Assembly (NCBI GenBank): GCA_963813315.1
Contig: CAWEYO010000013.1
Coordinates: forward strand, 275,168 to 339,167
Direction: 5' to 3'
From: CAWEYO01 sp963813315
Lineage (GTDB): Bacteria > Pseudomonadota > Alphaproteobacteria > Rhizobiales > Rhizobiaceae
DNA length: 64,000 nucleotides
Numbering within the stretch: position 1 is the stretch's first letter; each line of letters opens with the position of its first letter. The notes under the pieces are model-generated. The model did not search any database. It saw nothing but the letters and a program-made list of their open reading frames with translations, and was not told the origin of the DNA. This document shows positions 44,630 to 53,171 of this stretch, piece after piece. The translations under genes were made by a program, and so were the position numbers.

Positions 44630-45982
44630 CTACCCAACCAGCGCGCGATGAATGCTCTCCGCGGCGTCACGGCCTTGCGCCACGGCCGAGACAGTCAGGT
44701 CATCGCCGCCGAAGATGCAGTCTCCGCCGGCCCATACGTTCGCCAGCGAAGTGCGGCCTTCGTCATCGACCTTGATACGTCCGGCCTCCATGACAAGCGA
44801 CGCGCCGCTGCCGTTGAGAGCCGCCGGATCGAAGCTCTGACCGATCGCCTTGAACACCTGATCCGCCGCGAGCCGGACCGTTTGGCCGGTGCCGGCGAGT
44901 TTGCCACTATTCATCGCAGTATATTCGAGCTCGATCGCGGCGACCTTGCCGCCTTCAGCGATCACCCGCGTCGGCTGCAGCCAGTGACGAATGGCTACGC
45001 CCTTTGACGTGGCAAGCTCCTGCTCGAACTCCGAGGCGTTCATGTGCTCCTTGCCGCGGCGGTAGCAGATAGTCACCTCTTCCGCCCCAAGCAGCTTCGA
45101 CTGAACCGCCGCATCGATCGCTGTCATGCCGCCGCCGATGACCACCACGCGGCGGCCGATCGCGAGCGCGGACAGGTCGCGCGCCTGGCGAAGTTCGGCG
45201 ATGAATTCGACGGCATTTTCCACGCCGTCGCTCTCCTCGCCCTCGGCACGCAGCGCATTGACGCCTGCGAGGCCAAGCCCAAGGAAGACCGCATCATAGC
45301 CTGCGGTGAGTTCCGACAGCGCATATTCGCGGCCGAGCGCCTTGCCGTTGACGATAGAGATGCCGCCGATCGCCGTGACATAGTCCACTTCGGCCTGGGC
45401 GAAATCGTCGGTGCTCTTGTAGGCGGCGATACCATATTCGTTGAGGCCGCCGGATTTGGGCCGCGCTTCGAACACGGTCACCTCATGGCCGTAGCGTGCG
45501 AGCCGGTGCGCGGCTGCAAGGCCGGCGGGACCGGCGCCCACGACGGCTATTTTCTTCCCGGTCGGGGCCGCGCGATCGTAGAACTGCCTGTTCTCAGCCA
45601 TCGCCGTGTCGGTGGCGTAGCGTTGAAGCCGGCCGATCTGCACCGGCTTGCCCTCGGCGATTTCGCGCACGCACACTTCTTCGCACAGCGTCTCGGTTGG
45701 GCACACGCGGGCGCACATGCCGCCTAGGATGTTCTGGTCGAAGATCGTCCTGGCCGAACCGATCGGGTTGCCGGTCGCGATCTGACGGATGAACATCGGG
45801 ATGTCGATCGACGTCGGACAGGCTTGCATACAGGGCGCATCGTAGCAGAAATAACAGCGGTCGGACTCGACGAGCGCCTCGTGATGATCGAGCGGCGGAT
45901 GCAGGTCGGAGAAATTCTCCGCGTACTGGGAAGGCGACAGCCGGGCCCCGGCGATACCTTCCTTGAACAGACCTTCGGCCAT
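44630..45982 (-). CDS. preT: NAD-dependent dihydropyrimidine dehydrogenase subunit PreT
   Basis: FAD/Fe-S electron-transfer subunit (450 residues), glutamate synthase small-chain-like. The N-terminal helical Fe-S region holds C-Y-F-C-Y-D-A-P-C-M-Q-A-C-P and C-A-R-V-C-P with C-E-E-V-C; FAD-binding G-A-G-P-A-G-L-A-A-A and NAD-binding G-G-G-M-T-A-I-D motifs follow, and G-G-D near the end. Together with PreA it forms the NADH-linked enzyme. A RutR-like half-palindrome lies about 50 bases upstream of its start. Confidence 0.93.
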   Translation of the reverse strand: MAEGLFKEGIAGARLSPSQYAENFSDLHPPLDHHEALVESDRCYFCYDAPCMQACPTSIDIPMFIRQIATGNPIGSARTIFDQNILGGMCARVCPTETLCEEVCVREIAEGKPVQIGRLQRYATDTAMAENRQFYDRAAPTGKKIAVVGAGPAGLAAAHRLARYGHEVTVFEARPKSGGLNEYGIAAYKSTDDFAQAEVDYVTAIGGISIVNGKALGREYALSELTAGYDAVFLGLGLAGVNALRAEGEESDGVENAVEFIAELRQARDLSALAIGRRVVVIGGGMTAIDAAVQSKLLGAEEVTICYRRGKEHMNASEFEQELATSKGVAIRHWLQPTRVIAEGGKVAAIELEYTAMNSGKLAGTGQTVRLAADQVFKAIGQSFDPAALNGSGASLVMEAGRIKVDDEGRTSLANVWAGGDCIFGGDDLTVSAVAQGRDAAESIHRALVG

Positions 45983-46032
45983 TCCCGTTCCCCGTTCTTG
46001 TGGTTCAGGCGAAGGCTAGCACAGTTTCTTTT

Positions 46033-46048
46033 TTTATCAATCGGTCAA
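46033..46048 (-). promoter_or_regulatory. RutR-like operator before preT
   Basis: Read on the minus strand, TTGACCGATTGATAAA. It shares the first 11 bases, and 13 of 16 overall, with the site at 42149-42164; one half matches the RutR consensus perfectly. It begins 50 bases upstream of the preT ATG. The stretch from about 46060 to 46230 shows no gene. Confidence 0.65.
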
Positions 46049-46233
46049 ATTTTAGGACAAACCTCAGGACGGGTCGCGCGCAGCAGCCTGCCTGGTCATG
46101 GATTTTCGAATATTTTCAACGAGTTCCAGAGACTTCATGAATCAATTTTCGAGGAAGATGAATAATGTCTCAAGTCCATCATAAAGGCATTGCTCGAAAC
46201 GGATTCATGCGACGCGCTTTAGACTATTGTTTT

Positions 46234-46344
46234 TGTGCATGTCGTTATCCCAAAACCGCTGCGCACTTTTGGGCGACATGCATTATTGTCTCTGTGCATG
46301 TCGTTGTCCCAAAACCGCTGCGCACTTTTGGGCGACATGCATTA
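46234..46344. repeat. Two direct copies of the TGCATGTCG palindromic element
   Basis: Copies at 46234-46285 and 46293-46344, nearly identical, of the same element as at 16376-16430 in reverse orientation. Each can form a long hairpin (GCATGTCG/CGACATGC, CCCAAAA/TTTTGGG). The rightmost copy supplies the stop codon of the MttB-family gene. Confidence 0.85.
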
Positions 46345-47875
46345 GTGGTCGGTTTCTCCTATCTCTTCCTTGCGCCTCGCCACATAGGCTTCGAGTTCTT
46401 CGCGAATGGCCGGGTCCATAGGCGGCGTGACATACTCCCTCAGCGCCTTTTTCCAGAGCCGGGTCGCGCGCGCCGTAGCGTCGAGTTCCGCCGGCCTCCA
46501 TCCAGCTTTCGTAGTTCTGCCAATTCGAAAGCAGCGGGTGGTAGAAGGCGGTGGAGTATCGTTCCAGCGTGTGTGTGTCGCCAAAGAAATGACCGCCAGC
46601 CGGCACGCGAGCGACAGCTTCGAGCGCCAGTTCGCCATGATCGACTACGATGGGCTGCAGAAACTCCATCATGTTCTGGATCATCTCGATGTCGATGATG
46701 AACTTCTCGAAGGAAGCGGTCAGCCCCGCCTCCTGCCAGCCGGCGGCGTGATAAATGAGATTGCCGTGACCGAGAACCGCTCCCCACAGCGCCATCATAG
46801 TCTCATAGGCCCCCTGAGCGTCCGCAGAGTTCGAGGCCGAGCCTGGCGAGGTGCGGTATGGCAGGTTGTAGCGGCGCGCGAGCTGGCCGGACGCAATGTT
46901 GGCCCTGGCGTTTTCGGGCGTGCCGAACGCCGGAGAGCCGGAGCGCATGTCGACATTGGATGTGAATGCGCCATACATGACCGGCGCGCCTGGATTGACC
47001 AGCTGAGTGAGCACCACGCCGAAAAGGGCCTCAGCATTCTGCTGTGCGAGAGCGCCGGCTAGCGTGACCGGGCTCATCGCTCCCATCAGTGTGAAGGGTG
47101 TTATGGCGACGGACTGGCCGTACTCGGCCATGGTGATCAAACCCTCCGCCATCGCCTCGTCGAGGCGGCGGGGCGAGTTGACTGAGACGATTGTGGCGAC
47201 CCCGGGATCGTCGCGCATCTGGTCGAGCGTCAGGCCGCGCGAGATCGCCATCATCGAGATGCCGTCCAGCGCCCTGCCCCTGCCGATTGCCGAGACATGG
47301 AAACTCTTGTCGGTGAGAGTGAGGTTGGCGAGGTAGGTGTCGAGGTGGCGGGAATTGGCCGGCAGTTCGATCGGCGCGCAGACCTGATTGCCAAGCATAT
47401 GAATACAATTGAAGTGTTGGGCCAGGCGGACAAGGTCGCCATAGTCGCGCAGGTTGCCGGCGCGGCGGCCACGCTCCATGTCGTGGACGTTCGGCGGCCC
47501 GGCGACCAGCGTGAAATTGATCGTGTTGCCGCCGAGATGGACTTGTCGATCGCGATTGCGCGGGGTCAGCGTGTAGCTGGGCGGCGCCGTCTCCAACGCC
47601 CTGTCCACCTGCCCGCGATCGATGCGGACAATTCGCGTGGCATGGTCGACTGCGGCGCCGGCCTGCTGGAACAATGCCAGCGCGCGGCCACTCATCACCT
47701 CGATACCAAGATTTTCCAGGATGTGAAGCGACGCCTGGTGGATCGCCTCGATCTGGTCGTCCGATAGCAGCGCCATCGGCGGGTAAGGGTTTCGCACGCG
47801 GCGAAGCGGAAGTTGCGGGATCGCCGCCACGCTCCTCAGATGCACGCGCCCAGCACTGCGTCTTGCTCCGGCCAT
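46342..47875 (-). CDS. Trimethylamine methyltransferase (MttB) family protein, frameshift near the 3' end
   Basis: Corrinoid-dependent methyltransferase family member, about 510 residues if repaired. V-R-N-P-Y-P-P starts the conserved part; H-A-S-L-like helix, N-F-T-L-V-A-G-P-P-N-V-H-D and S-P-V-T-L-A-G-A-L-A-Q-Q are visible. It has no in-frame TAG, so it is the non-pyrrolysine type (MtgB-like or other), substrate unknown. At 46486-46487 one extra base shifts the frame: removing an A restores L-D-A-T-A-R-A-T-R-L-W to the TAA at 46344-46342. ATG 47875 is chosen; the longer frame is repeat-derived. Confidence 0.83.
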
Positions 47876-48034
47876 ACCGCATGAAAACGCCTTGTGCTCA
47901 CCCGGACTGTCCGGAAAGCGTCGCCTATGGACGCGATTGTTGCCTAGCGTCAAATCAACGGCAACCAAACGGAAATAGCGATACTTCCACGTCGGACTCC
48001 TGCAACGATGGTGATTGGCGAACTCGACGCGCCG

Positions 48035-48345
48035 TCTGATCTCCCCCCTTGCGGGCCTCAAGGGGGGAGATTGGCTGTCATCGATACCTCGTGGCAAATT
48101 AGCGAAACCCCGGCGGCCGTCTGATCTCCCCCCTTGCGGGGGAGATGGCCGGCAGGCCAGAGGGGGGCAACGTAGAGCGCTTTACTCGACGAAGCGCGGC
48201 ATGGGGGGCGACATGCCGCGTGATGTCGGTCCCGAACGCGAGGAGGCCGACCACATGGTGGAGATGCTGGCGGGACAGCGCCCCCCTCTGTCCTGCCGGA
48301 CATCTCCCCCGCAAGGGGGGAGATCAGCCGGCGCTTTGGATTTCG
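48035..48345. repeat. Tandem palindromic repeats upstream of the MttB-family gene
   Basis: At least three copies of the CTCCCCCCTTGCGGG-type repeat (about 48040-48080, 48120-48180, 48280-48335) in both orientations, each with its GGGGGCAACGTAGAGCGC arm. The remaining sequence between 47876 and 48464 shows no supportable gene. Confidence 0.85.
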
Positions 48346-48464
48346 CCAATCGCCATCGCTGAAGGAGGGTTGGACGACTGTACGGAAACGCCCGCCGCCC
48401 AAGAAACAGAATGATCAGACCTAATCTCAACTTGCTCGGGCTGTCAGCTTTTCGCGATCATGCG

Positions 48465-50621
48465 TCAGAGCGGCGGCCGTGGCTTTCGTGCGTCCTCCGG
48501 CACGATGTCGTGCACCGGCGCCTTGTCTCCGCCCTTCTCGAAGCTGATCACCGGCTCCATCGTCGCCAGCACTTCGTCTGGCAGCCAGCAGAGGCTTCTG
48601 TGCCCGTCGCCGAGGTCCCGGAAGGGCGGCACCTCTTTCTCGCAGCGGCCGTCCGGCACCAGATGCTTGTAGCGGCAGCGCGTCTGGAAGGGACAGCCGG
48701 TCGGCGGGTTCATCGCGGAGGGGATATCGCCTTCGAGAACGATGTGCTTCTTGACCACGCTCGTGTCGGCGATCGGGATCGCGGACAGCAGGGCTTCCGT
48801 ATACGGATGGTAAGGCGGCGAGAATATCTGGTCGGTCGTGCCCTGCTCCACGATGTAGCCGAGATACATCACCACCACCCGGTCGGCGATATAGCGCACA
48901 ACCGAAAGGTCGTGGCTGATGAACAGCATCGTCATCTTGGACTGGCGTTGGATGTCCATCAACAGTTCGGTCACCGCAGCCTGCACCGAAACGTCGAGCG
49001 CGGAAACGGGCTCGTCGGCGACAACCACCTTGGCGTGGCCCGCAAACGCGCGGGCCACCCCGATGCGCTGCTTTTGGCCGCCGGAAAGCTGTCGCGGCAT
49101 GCGTTTTTCGAAGGCGCGGGGAAGCTTCACGAGGTCAAGCAGTTCGAGCATTCGCTGGCGGCGCTCGGCCGGGTTTTTCCCGACATTGAACTTTTCCAGC
49201 GTGCGGATGATCTGTGACCCGACCGAATGGCTGGGATTGAGCGTGTCGAATGGATTCTGGAACACCATCTGGATCGACGAAATGGTCTTCACATCCCGCT
49301 TCTCGATCGGCGTCGACTGAATGGCCGTGTTGCCAAGCGTGACCGAGCCCGACGACGCCGTTTCAAGGCCGAGCAGCACCTTGGCAAGCGTGGACTTGCC
49401 GCAACCGGATTCGCCCACGATCGCGACCGTTTCGGCTTCCCGTGCCTCGAAACTGATCGTTTCGTTAGCCTTGACGACGCGGCCTTCGCCGCCGCCGAAT
49501 ATCTCGTTGGCAGCGACCCTATAGTATTTCCTGAGGTCCTCGATCTTGAGGACTGGAGCCCCCGGCTTGATCGGTTCCTTTTGCTTCTTGGCCCCTTCCG
49601 GCAACTCGGCCCAGTTGATTTCGTCGAAGCGCACGCAGCGGCTGTGGTGGTTGTCATGGCCGGCGACCGGGATCATCGGAATCTCGGCGGCATCGCAAAG
49701 GCCCTTCACGAAATGCTGGCAGCGCGGCCCGAAATTGCACCCCTTTGGCCGCTCGTGCGGCAGGGGCAACTGACCGGGGATCGAGATCAGCGGGCGCGAG
49801 TTCTTGTCGGCGCCAGGCAGCGGGATCGAGCGGAAGAGTCCCTGCGTGTAGGGATGCCGCATGCGGTCGAACACGTCCTTGACCGTGCCGGTCTCTACCG
49901 CCTCGCCGGAATACATAACCGTGATCCGGTCGCAAGTCTCGAGAATAAGCCCGAGATTGTGCGACACGAACACCATCGAGGTGCCGAAGCGCTTGCCGAG
50001 GTCCTTCACCAACTGCACGATGCCCGCTTCCACCGTGACGTCGAGCGCCGTCGTCGGCTCGTCGAGCAACAGCAGCGCGGGGTTGGAAAGCAGCGCCATG
50101 GCGATGACGATGCGCTGCTGCTGGCCGCCCGAAAGCTGATGGGGATAGGACCGCATCATGCGCTCGGGATCGGGCAGCCGTACCGAGCGTACCATTTCCA
50201 GCGACCGCTTGTATGCCTCTTCCTTCGAGACCTTCTCGTGAATGAGCGGCACCTCCATCAATTGCGCGCCGATCTTCATGGCCGGATTCAAGCTTGCCAT
50301 CGGCTCCTGATAGATCATGGCGATCTTGTTGCCGCGAATCTGGCGAAGTTCCTCATTCGACATCTCGCCCATGTCGCGGCCCTGGAATTTGATGCGGCCG
50401 CCGACGATCTTCCCGACATTGGAAAGATCGCGCATGATCCCGAGCGATACGGTCGACTTGCCGCAGCCGGATTCACCGACGATGCCCATGGCCTCGCCCG
50501 GCATGACCGCGCATGAAAAATCCATCACTGCCGGAATTTCGCCGCGCCGCGTGAAGAAGGAGATCGAGAGGTTTTCGATTTCGAGGATCGGTTGGGTCGA
50601 TTTGCGGATGGTCTCGTTCAT
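48465..50621 (-). CDS. Peptide-type ABC transporter, fused double ATP-binding protein
   Basis: 718 residues: two complete DppD/DppF-like ATPases in one chain. Each half has Walker A G-E-S-G-C-G-K-S-T, signature L-S-G-G-Q, Walker B with D-E-P and the C-terminal oligopeptide-transport domain with a Cys cluster (C-N-F-G-P-R-C and C-P-F-Q-T-R-C). It energises the permeases downstream at 50876 and 52043. ATG 50621 is preferred because GGAG lies nine bases upstream; ATG 50636 has no spacing. Substrate class cannot be read from the ATPase. Confidence 0.9.
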   Translation of the reverse strand: MNETIRKSTQPILEIENLSISFFTRRGEIPAVMDFSCAVMPGEAMGIVGESGCGKSTVSLGIMRDLSNVGKIVGGRIKFQGRDMGEMSNEELRQIRGNKIAMIYQEPMASLNPAMKIGAQLMEVPLIHEKVSKEEAYKRSLEMVRSVRLPDPERMMRSYPHQLSGGQQQRIVIAMALLSNPALLLLDEPTTALDVTVEAGIVQLVKDLGKRFGTSMVFVSHNLGLILETCDRITVMYSGEAVETGTVKDVFDRMRHPYTQGLFRSIPLPGADKNSRPLISIPGQLPLPHERPKGCNFGPRCQHFVKGLCDAAEIPMIPVAGHDNHHSRCVRFDEINWAELPEGAKKQKEPIKPGAPVLKIEDLRKYYRVAANEIFGGGEGRVVKANETISFEAREAETVAIVGESGCGKSTLAKVLLGLETASSGSVTLGNTAIQSTPIEKRDVKTISSIQMVFQNPFDTLNPSHSVGSQIIRTLEKFNVGKNPAERRQRMLELLDLVKLPRAFEKRMPRQLSGGQKQRIGVARAFAGHAKVVVADEPVSALDVSVQAAVTELLMDIQRQSKMTMLFISHDLSVVRYIADRVVVMYLGYIVEQGTTDQIFSPPYHPYTEALLSAIPIADTSVVKKHIVLEGDIPSAMNPPTGCPFQTRCRYKHLVPDGRCEKEVPPFRDLGDGHRSLCWLPDEVLATMEPVISFEKGGDKAPVHDIVPEDARKPRPPL

Positions 50622-50686
50622 TTTGAAACGCTCCATACCTGCTGTGCATGCTGACGCTCGTCCGCAGATGGGCCGCGCATCTTAAA

Positions 50687-50842
50687 ACCCCCTTCTGTCC
50701 CGCCGGACATCTCCGCCTCAAGGGGGAAGATTAGCAGCTTCAATCTTCGTGGCTTCAACGGCAGCGTTGGCGATTGGCGAAAGCGCTGGGGCCATCCAAT
50801 CTTCCCCCTTGAGGGGGAGATGTCCGGCAGGACAGAGGGCGG
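50687..50842. repeat. Inverted palindromic repeat pair
   Basis: Facing copies of the CTGTCCYGCCGGACATCTCC...CTCAAGGGGGAAGATT element and its mirror, enclosing a CAATCGCCAACGCTG-type linker. It separates the fused ATPase from the permease genes of the same transporter, as the related element does between preT and preA. Confidence 0.8.
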
Positions 50843-50875
50843 TGAAAAGGAACTCAGCCCATCCATCTTCATAGC

Positions 50876-52033
50876 TCAGTCCTTCATCGATTGTTCGCGC
50901 AGCGCATCGGCGAGCAGGTTGAGCCCAAGCACGAAGGACATCAACGCAATCGTCGGCGGCAGAGCCGGGTGGATGAAGGAGCGCAGCAAGCGGCTCGCCT
51001 CCTTGATCGCCGTGCCCCAGTCGGGACTTTCCGGCGCGAGACCGAGGCCGAAAAAGCCAAGCGTGCCGAGCAGGATGGTCGTGTAGCCGATGCGCAGGCA
51101 GGCATCGACGATGAGCGGACCGCGCGCATTGGGCAGGATTTCCCAAAGCATGATGTACCAGGGGAACTCCCCGCGCGTCTGGGCAGCCGCCACATAATCG
51201 CGCGTCTTGATGTCCATGGTGAGGCCGCGCACGATGCGGAACACCCCGGGACTCGACGCAAAGACCACCGCCACGAAAATATTGAGCTGGTTCGGCTCGA
51301 TGGAGATGATGCCCAGCGGATCGGCGTTGAAGACGAGGCCGGCATAGATCCAGCCGCCGATCAGCAACACAAGCGCAAGTTGCACGGCGAGAAGCTGCGG
51401 CCGTTTCTTGAAACGCGTGTAAAAAAGCACTGAAAAGAAGATGATCGGGAAAAGGAAGAACAATCCCGCCATGGCGTAGGGGATCGGCGTGTCCGTGATG
51501 CCGGGCGTCACCAGCAGATAAAAAAGTAGGATCACCGGAAAGGCCAGCACCAGATTGGCGAGGAACGACAGGACCGTGTCGACCCTGCCGCCATAGTAGC
51601 CGGCCGGCAGGCCGAGCGTGATGCCGACCATCAACGCGAAGGCGGTCGCGGCCGGCGCGATGATCAGCACGATCTGGCTGCCGAATACCATGCGGCTGAA
51701 CACATCGCGGGCGAGCTTGTCGCCACCGAAGAGATAAGGCTGCCCGGACGTCGCCTCGATCGCGCCCGGCAGTGCGTCCTTCATGACCGGCACCTGCGTC
51801 AGCGGATCGAACGGAGCGATCACGGAAGCGAAGATCGACGTAAAGAGCCAAAAGAAGCAGATGGCGACGCCGGCAATGCCGACGCTGCTGTCGAAAAGGT
51901 GGCCGTAAAGGCCCAATCGCTTCTTCAACGCAAAGCTCGCGCCAAGCACTATCGCCAGCCCCAGCCAAACCGGCCAGAAACGCGCGACGGCCCCGAGAAA
52001 GACCTGGAAACCGCTAATATATTCTAACTGCAC
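50876..52033 (-). CDS. Peptide-type ABC transporter permease (DppC-like)
   Basis: 385-residue permease; C-terminal 200 residues are the BPD_transp_1 domain with the coupling loop T-R-D-Y-V-A-A-A-Q-T-R-G. The N-terminal half has two hydrophobic segments and the OppC-type A-P-F-D-P, while the middle (about 220-250) has an additional helix pair not common in DppC, so it is longer than usual. It starts 9 bases after the other permease's stop. Confidence 0.88.
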   Translation of the reverse strand: MQLEYISGFQVFLGAVARFWPVWLGLAIVLGASFALKKRLGLYGHLFDSSVGIAGVAICFFWLFTSIFASVIAPFDPLTQVPVMKDALPGAIEATSGQPYLFGGDKLARDVFSRMVFGSQIVLIIAPAATAFALMVGITLGLPAGYYGGRVDTVLSFLANLVLAFPVILLFYLLVTPGITDTPIPYAMAGLFFLFPIIFFSVLFYTRFKKRPQLLAVQLALVLLIGGWIYAGLVFNADPLGIISIEPNQLNIFVAVVFASSPGVFRIVRGLTMDIKTRDYVAAAQTRGEFPWYIMLWEILPNARGPLIVDACLRIGYTTILLGTLGFFGLGLAPESPDWGTAIKEASRLLRSFIHPALPPTIALMSFVLGLNLLADALREQSMKD

Positions 52034-52042
52034 CCGCGCCCC

Positions 52043-53080
52043 CTACTGCACTCTGATGCGTGGATTGAGGTAGGCATAGCCGACATCGGAAATCAGCTGC
52101 GTCGACAATACAACCAGAACCGATACCAGCGAGCAGCCGAGCAGCAGGTCGATGTCGTTGTTCTTGGCTGCCTCAACGAGCGTAAAGCCGAAACCCTGGT
52201 AGCGGAACATGGTCTCGACGATGACGACGCCGGTCAGGAGCCATGGAAACTGCAGCATGATCACCGTGAAAGGTGCAATCAGCGCGTTGCGCAGCGCATG
52301 CTTGACGACGACGCTCCTGAAATTCAGCCCTTTCAGACGGGCTGTGCGGATATATTGCTGCGTCATCACCTCGACCATGGAGGCGCGCGTCATGCGGGCG
52401 ATATAACCGATGCCGTAGATCGCCATGGTCATCACAGGCAGCGTGAAATTATAGAAGGTGATGCCCTGTCCGGTGGCACTTGCCGCCGAACCGTTCAGCC
52501 AGCCAAGCCATGATGCGAAGACCACCGTGAAGATGACGCCGGACACATATTCAGGCGTGGCAGTGGTGGTGATCGATGCGACGGACAGTGTCCGATCGGT
52601 GCGCGAGCCTTCCCGCATCCCCGCCAGGACGCCGATGAGCAGAGCGATTGGCACCATCGTGACCATGACCCAGAACATCAGGATGCCGGTCGCCCTGAGC
52701 GCCGGGAAGAGTTTTTTCGAGACCGGCACCTTGTACGTGGTCGAGCAGCCGAAATCGCCTTGCAACACGCCCGAATAGGTCGGCACGGCAGGCTCGTTGC
52801 AGAAGGCGAAGCGGGGCGTCGCCGCCCCCGTGGCCGGGTCGATGTTGGGCTGCTTGGGGAGCACGCCGAGCCACTGGCCGTAGCGGACAAAGAAATTCTG
52901 TCGATAGCCGTTTTTCTGCAGCCAGCTTTCGAGCTGTTCGGCTGACGTCCGCATTTCGGTCTGGCTGATCGCCAGCTTTTTCAGGTTTGGATCAAGGTTG
53001 ATAAGAAAGAAAACGACCAACGTCAGGCACAGCATGGTCAAGGCCATGGTCCCGAGACGCCGTATGATAAATGCGAGCAT
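52043..53080 (-). CDS. Peptide-type ABC transporter permease (DppB-like)
   Basis: 345-residue permease with the OppB/DppB start M-L-A-F-I-I-R-R-L, a long first periplasmic loop (about 35-135) and the coupling loop I-R-T-A-R-L-K-G-L. ATG 53080 has GGCGGGGGG upstream; a second ATG further out would remove that site. Forms the channel with the DppC-like protein. Confidence 0.9.
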   Translation of the reverse strand: MLAFIIRRLGTMALTMLCLTLVVFFLINLDPNLKKLAISQTEMRTSAEQLESWLQKNGYRQNFFVRYGQWLGVLPKQPNIDPATGAATPRFAFCNEPAVPTYSGVLQGDFGCSTTYKVPVSKKLFPALRATGILMFWVMVTMVPIALLIGVLAGMREGSRTDRTLSVASITTTATPEYVSGVIFTVVFASWLGWLNGSAASATGQGITFYNFTLPVMTMAIYGIGYIARMTRASMVEVMTQQYIRTARLKGLNFRSVVVKHALRNALIAPFTVIMLQFPWLLTGVVIVETMFRYQGFGFTLVEAAKNNDIDLLLGCSLVSVLVVLSTQLISDVGYAYLNPRIRVQ

Positions 53081-53171
53081 TTCGCCCCCCGCCAAACGGA
53101 TTGGGGTCAGATGAAGTCGACCCGTCGGCGGGAAGGCACAGTGTCGCCCGATCCCGCCGACGGCGCGAGGC

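Noticed and set aside
46342..47875. MttB-family protein as a pyrrolysine enzyme
   Set aside because: No in-frame TAG and no pyl genes in the window; the only break is a frameshift at a two-base run.
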